Below, piece by piece: positions 7,558 through 9,976 of a stretch of DNA of 9,976 nt. Position 1 is the first letter of the stretch; each line of letters begins with the position of its first letter. Below the pieces are notes generated by a model. The model was not told the DNA's origin. It did no database searches and saw only the letters and a program-made list of their open reading frames with translations. The position numbers and the translations under genes were made by a program. Source of the stretch: Gemmatimonadota bacterium (GTDB lineage Bacteria > Gemmatimonadota > Gemmatimonadetes > Gemmatimonadales > GWC2-71-9); assembly GCA_003221825.1 (NCBI GenBank), contig QHUE01000120.1, positions 1 through 9,976 of the forward strand, given 5' to 3'.

Positions 7558-7923
7558 TCACTTATCCGGCGGCGGATGCTCGTAGAGTCGTGTGAGCATT
7601 TTCAGAATGAGCACAGTACTGCTTTGGAGCGATCGCACGGATGAGCGTTGCTCATCAGTCGGAGCAACCAAGCGAAGTTGCGAGAGCGTCTCCTGCGCCG
7701 ACCCTCGGGCATGAAGCAAAAAGCGCCGAAAGTCAGGGACGGTTCCGCGACCGCAGCCCTCCACAATGTTTGAAGCTATTGAGGTGGACGCGCGAATGAG
7801 TTGATCGCCGCGCGCGAGCGACCCGGGACCACGAAAGGTCTTGGCGAGAACGGCACAGCCCCTTGCCACGCTTTCCGCTACCTGCACCACCCGTAGAGTG
7901 GCAGGATTGGCACGGAGCACCAT
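7558..7923 (-). CDS. Four-helix-bundle protein, S23/23S rRNA intervening-sequence family
   Basis: This 121-residue helical protein matches the 23S rRNA IVS-encoded family, whose members form four-helix bundles and pentamers and whose role is unknown. The signature runs from LIRASTSIASNIVEGCGRG (42-60) through FRRFLLHARGSAQETLSQL (65-83), equivalent to the family pattern with IRRA, NIAEG and FxRFL. There is no signal peptide or membrane segment. The ATG at 7923 directly abuts GGGAGG (7924-7929), too close for a normal ribosome binding site. A GTG at 7920 is an alternative, though still close, so the start is uncertain. Hand counts of GC are 31/60 at 7561-7620 and 38/60 at 7681-7740, against 40/60 in part of the neighbouring methyltransferase, a slight hint of foreign origin. 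The diversity-generating-retroelement accessory protein Avd belongs to the same fold, but no reverse transcriptase lies in this window. Confidence 0.85.
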   Translation of the reverse strand: MVLRANPATLRVVQVAESVARGCAVLAKTFRGPGSLARGDQLIRASTSIASNIVEGCGRGTVPDFRRFLLHARGSAQETLSQLRLVAPTDEQRSSVRSLQSSTVLILKMLTRLYEHPPPDK

Positions 7924-7963
7924 CCTCCCATGATCGTGCCCGTTAGCTCTCCAGCGTCACCGA

Positions 7964-8061
7964 TTTCACGCCTCGACGGTTTATTTTGACGCCTGTTTCG
8001 ACGTTTTTCATTTGACGCCTCTATTTTGACGCCTCCCTTCGACGGTTTACCTTTGACGGGG
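7964..8061. repeat. Tandem array of ~14-bp TTTGACGCC repeats, right flank
   Basis: GACG cores occur at 7975, 7988, 8000, 8014, 8028, 8041 and 8055 (periods 12-14), with a decayed TTTCACGCCT at 7964. Units alternate between TTTGACGCCTCTAT-like and TTCGACGGTTTACC-like forms. Read in reverse, the units match the left array at 7457-7546. The array lies between the four-helix-bundle start (7923) and tRNA-Lys (8069). Confidence 0.88.
8026..8053 (+). promoter_or_regulatory. Candidate promoter for tRNA-Lys inside the repeat array
   Basis: A repeat unit supplies TTGACG (8026-8031), followed by a 16-bp spacer and TACCTT (8048-8053). Transcription would begin about 8 bp before the tRNA at 8069. The -35 is a 5/6 match and the -10 is weak. 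The same TACCTT hexamer follows the outward end of the left array, which makes the pair notable, but neither is proven. Confidence 0.3.
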
Positions 8062-8068
8062 TCATTCA

Positions 8069-8141
<73 letters not shown>

Positions 8142-8194
8142 TGGACTCGTAGCCCCCCGTTGTCACGGCGGGAGATAGGAGGCAGATTCCCCCG

Positions 8195-9058
8195 ATGCCC
8201 TCCATCGTCTGGATCGATGGGACGTGGTACGACCGCGGCAGCGCGGTCGTTTCTGTATTCGACCACGGCCTTCTGTATGGCGACGGTGTCTTCGAGGGCA
8301 TACGTGCCTACGGCGGCCGCGTCTTCCGGTTGGACGCCCACCTCGAACGCCTGTACGCCTCGGCAAAAGCGATCTGGCTTGAAATCCCCATGTCGAAGGA
8401 CGTCATGGGGCGCATGGTCGAGGAAGGCGTTGCAAAAAGCGGGATCAAGGACAATTACATCCGCCTGGTCGTCACCCGCGGGGTCGGTGACCTCGGTCTT
8501 GATCCTCGGAAATGCGCCAAGCCGACCATCTTCTGCATCTTCGACACGATCAAGCTGTGGCCGCAGGACCGGTACGAGAAAGGGCTGACCGCACTGACAG
8601 CGGCCACGCCGATCCACCACCGCGAGGCCCTCTCCCCTCGTGTCAAATCGCTGAATTACCTCTCCCACATTCTCGCCAAAGTCGAAGGCATCGCGGCGAA
8701 CGTGGACGAGGTGATCATGCTCGACGCCGCCGGCTACGTCGCCGAAGCAAGCGGCATGAATCTCTTTGCCGTGTCCAACAGCACACTGCGCACGCCACCG
8801 CCGTACACAGGCATTCTGCGCGGCGTCACGCGCGACACGGTGATCGAGATCGGGCGAGAGGCGGGATACGGAGTGGAAGAGCTACCGATGAACCGCTACG
8901 ACCTGTACACGGCCGATGAAGTGTTTCTGACCGGAACCGCCGCCGAGGTGGTGGGCATCTCAAAGCTCGACGGTCGAGCGATCGGGAAAGGTGTTGCCGG
9001 ACCCGTCACCCGGGACTTAGCGACCCGCTTCCGCGCCTACGTCACCAGGGACGACTGA
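8195..9058 (+). CDS. ilvE: Branched-chain amino acid aminotransferase
   Basis: This fold-type IV PLP enzyme moves the amino group between glutamate and the branched-chain 2-oxo acids, the last step of valine, leucine and isoleucine synthesis. The 287-residue protein has FDHGLLYGDGVFEGIRAYGG (22-41), the PLP-binding lysine K151 in SPRVKSLNYLSHILAKVEG, and E184 in YVAEASGMNLF, expected to contact the pyridine nitrogen. It also has the phosphate-binding LTGTAAEV (245-252). GIRAYGG and KSLNYL favour IlvE over D-amino acid aminotransferase or aminodeoxychorismate lyase, which share the fold. The ATG at 8195 follows AGGAGG (8177-8182) at a rather long 12-base spacing. It starts 54 bp after tRNA-Lys with no obvious terminator between, so co-transcription is possible. 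Confidence 0.93.
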   Translation: MPSIVWIDGTWYDRGSAVVSVFDHGLLYGDGVFEGIRAYGGRVFRLDAHLERLYASAKAIWLEIPMSKDVMGRMVEEGVAKSGIKDNYIRLVVTRGVGDLGLDPRKCAKPTIFCIFDTIKLWPQDRYEKGLTALTAATPIHHREALSPRVKSLNYLSHILAKVEGIAANVDEVIMLDAAGYVAEASGMNLFAVSNSTLRTPPPYTGILRGVTRDTVIEIGREAGYGVEELPMNRYDLYTADEVFLTGTAAEVVGISKLDGRAIGKGVAGPVTRDLATRFRAYVTRDD

Positions 9059-9112
9059 CTTCCCACCGCAGTTCGCTGCAAAGAGCTAACCCATTGACCG
9101 GACAGGAGCTAA

Positions 9113-9127
9113 GCCCCATATTGGGGC
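9113..9127. terminator. Weak hairpin after ilvE
   Basis: GCCCCA (9113-9118) and TGGGGC (9122-9127) form a perfect six-base stem with a three-base loop, followed by CCCTTT instead of a real T-run. Its position in the 103-bp gap between ilvE and the next gene suits a terminator, but the tail is poor. A direct repeat GAGCTAA-x-CCC lies just before it (9083 and 9106). Confidence 0.3.
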
Positions 9128-9161
9128 CCCTTTGCGCTCTTTCCCCGCTCTGAGGTGAGCC

Positions 9162-9413
9162 ATGTCATGGCGAGTAATTGCGCACGGGGACCAGGTTTGG
9201 CATGTGGACGCGGTAGCCGAGCGTCGCGCGAATACGGCCGCGTGGCAATTGGTGTTGTCGTTTCGCGCCGCGTCTGAGCCCCAACCGGGTCGGCACCGGT
9301 CGTTCTGGACGCCGTATCCGTTGGAGGCCACCTCGAAGTCGTCACTGTTCATCCAGGCTGAGCGGATTCCCGACACCGCGCTGTCGCAGCTGCTCGCGGA
9401 GCGTCTCTCGTGA
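9162..9413 (+). CDS. Hypothetical protein, 83 aa, first of a three-gene run
   Basis: I do not recognise this 83-residue protein. It has no signal peptide, membrane segment or cysteine. Four tryptophans (W3, W13, W28, W49) and an early alternation of polar and hydrophobic residues suggest a small beta-rich fold to about residue 50, and the last 15 residues look helical. The ATG at 9162 has a good ribosome binding site, GAGGTGA at 9152-9158. The stop overlaps the GTG of the next gene, so the two are probably translated together. The GC-rich codon use matches its neighbours, which supports a real gene. A minus-strand frame covers the same bases but has no ribosome binding site or family resemblance that I can see. 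Confidence 0.7.
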   Translation: MSWRVIAHGDQVWHVDAVAERRANTAAWQLVLSFRAASEPQPGRHRSFWTPYPLEATSKSSLFIQAERIPDTALSQLLAERLS

Positions 9414-9658
9414 GCACCGCGAACCTGCAGGATCTGCGGCGCGTCGTGGGGGCAGTGACGCGGTTGAGAGGTGAGACGGTCAAACATGTCACGGTGCGTT
9501 CCGACGTGCGGCACGTGAAAGTGGAGTTCGACAGCGGGCTGATTCTGCTCATCTCGGCCGAGCAAGACGCGCAGGGCCGTCCGCGGCTCGAGGTGGACGT
9601 AGTCGAAGCGAATCAGGATTCGGGCGTCAAGCAGCAGATCGAAGTTCGGTTCGACTGA
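9410..9658 (+). CDS. Hypothetical protein, 82 aa, second of a three-gene run
   Basis: This 82-residue protein is not recognised. After an N-terminal helix (about 4-19) it alternates charged and hydrophobic residues in short strands: VKHVTVRS (24-31), VRHVKVEF (33-40), LILLISAEQ (44-52), RLEVDVVEA (59-67) and KQQIEVRF (74-81). This suggests a compact antiparallel beta protein. It has no signal or membrane segment. The start is GTG at 9410, overlapping the preceding stop as GTGA. The next gene starts 9 bases after its stop, so the three genes look like one operon. The function is unknown. Confidence 0.72.
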   Translation: MSTANLQDLRRVVGAVTRLRGETVKHVTVRSDVRHVKVEFDSGLILLISAEQDAQGRPRLEVDVVEANQDSGVKQQIEVRFD

Positions 9659-9667
9659 GGCTGCTCC

Positions 9668-9976
9668 GTGCCCGACGAGCGCCTGCGGTTTCAGGAGTTC
9701 GGGTTTCAGCGGCTCGCGAACGGCCGCTGTCGCGCCAAGGTGGTGTTGACGTGGTCCGATGGACGTCGGTTTGAGGGCGCATCCGACGGTGTGTCGTCAC
9801 AAACCGGCGAGCTGCGCTGTTGCGCGGTGGCAGCCGTGAACGCATTGGAGCAGGCAGTAAGCCCTCGTCTCACGTTCGAGCTCCTGGGCGTGAAAGCGGT
9901 GCGGGCGTTCGATGCGACGGTGGTGATCGTGTCGCTGTCGGCGCATGCGGAAGAAGCGACGCGGCTCGTGGGATCG
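9668..9976 (+). CDS. Hypothetical protein, partial, third of a three-gene run
   Basis: An uninterrupted frame runs from GTG at 9668 to the last base of the window (103 codons, 3' end missing). A ribosome binding site, GAGG at 9656-9659, overlaps the preceding stop. The protein shows a strand (KVVLTWSDGRRFEG, about 24-37), a helix (CCAVAAVNALEQAV, about 51-64) and strand pairs (LTFELLGVKAV, ATVVIVSL). The order of these elements loosely recalls the regulatory domain of 2-isopropylmalate synthase, which would suit an ilvE neighbourhood, but I see no decisive motif. No stop codon is reached and the frame is too short to have been listed as a complete ORF. Confidence 0.65.
   Translation, partial: MPDERLRFQEFGFQRLANGRCRAKVVLTWSDGRRFEGASDGVSSQTGELRCCAVAAVNALEQAVSPRLTFELLGVKAVRAFDATVVIVSLSAHAEEATRLVGS

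Larger units (their letters stand above)
7457..8061 (-). mobile_element. Putative IVS-like element: four-helix-bundle gene between inverted repeat arrays
   Basis: One repeat family flanks the small gene at 7558-7923 on both sides in opposite orientation: GGCGTCAAATGA at 7471-7482 is exactly complementary to 8008-8019. The plan resembles 23S rRNA intervening sequences, in which complementary ends enclose an S23-type four-helix-bundle gene, but this copy lies outside rRNA. No transposase and no clear target duplication are visible. Mobility is inference. Confidence 0.35.

Noticed and set aside
7558..7923. Avd accessory gene of a diversity-generating retroelement
   Set aside because: The fold family is shared, but no reverse transcriptase or template/variable repeat pair is present in the window.
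7457..8061. CRISPR array
   Set aside because: Units are 12-16 bp, degenerate and directly adjacent. There are no constant repeats separated by unique spacers and no cas gene.

Overview
The window reads as a chromosomal segment of a GC-rich bacterium. GTG starts inside GTGA stop/start overlaps occur three times. The large outer-membrane receptor has the Oar-like architecture (signal peptide, carboxypeptidase-regulatory-like domain, plug, barrel) common in Gemmatimonadota and Acidobacteriota. Gemmatimonadota is my best guess, inferred from gene content only.

Layout: (1) 12-1060, plus strand: rplS (ribosomal protein L19) translationally coupled to rnhB (RNase HII). (2) 1028-2752, minus strand: polX (DNA polymerase X with PHP exonuclease), whose 3' end overlaps rnhB tail to tail by 33 bp. 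(3) 2753-2841: a short divergent promoter region. (4) 2842-5642, plus strand: a TonB-dependent receptor broken near its 3' end by a frame change, with an apparent loss of part of the barrel. (5) 5643-5736: an inverted array of 10-bp GACGGTA repeats filling the space between two convergent stop codons. (6) 7442-5737, minus strand: an LCM-type SAM-dependent methyltransferase coupled to a lipoprotein with two tandem cupredoxin domains. (7) 7457-8061: a small four-helix-bundle (23S rRNA intervening-sequence-type) gene, flanked on both sides by inverted arrays of one ~14-bp degenerate repeat (GACGTCAAA-like). (8) 8069-9058, plus strand: tRNA-Lys(UUU), then ilvE (branched-chain aminotransferase). 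(9) 9162-9976, plus strand: a tight run of three small unrecognised genes, the last running off the window.

Most genes are ordinary housekeeping or envelope functions: translation, RNA/DNA repair, outer-membrane uptake, periplasmic copper protein and branched-chain amino acid metabolism. The most unusual part is 7457-8061. It has the plan of a 23S rRNA intervening sequence (inverted flanks around an S23-type four-helix-bundle gene), but it sits between protein and tRNA genes, and its flanks are tandem arrays rather than simple inverted repeats. In both arrays the TTGACG strand faces outward towards the neighbouring gene, so the arrays may also supply promoter elements. A third array (5647-5734) has a related core without an enclosed gene, which hints at a genome-wide repeat family.
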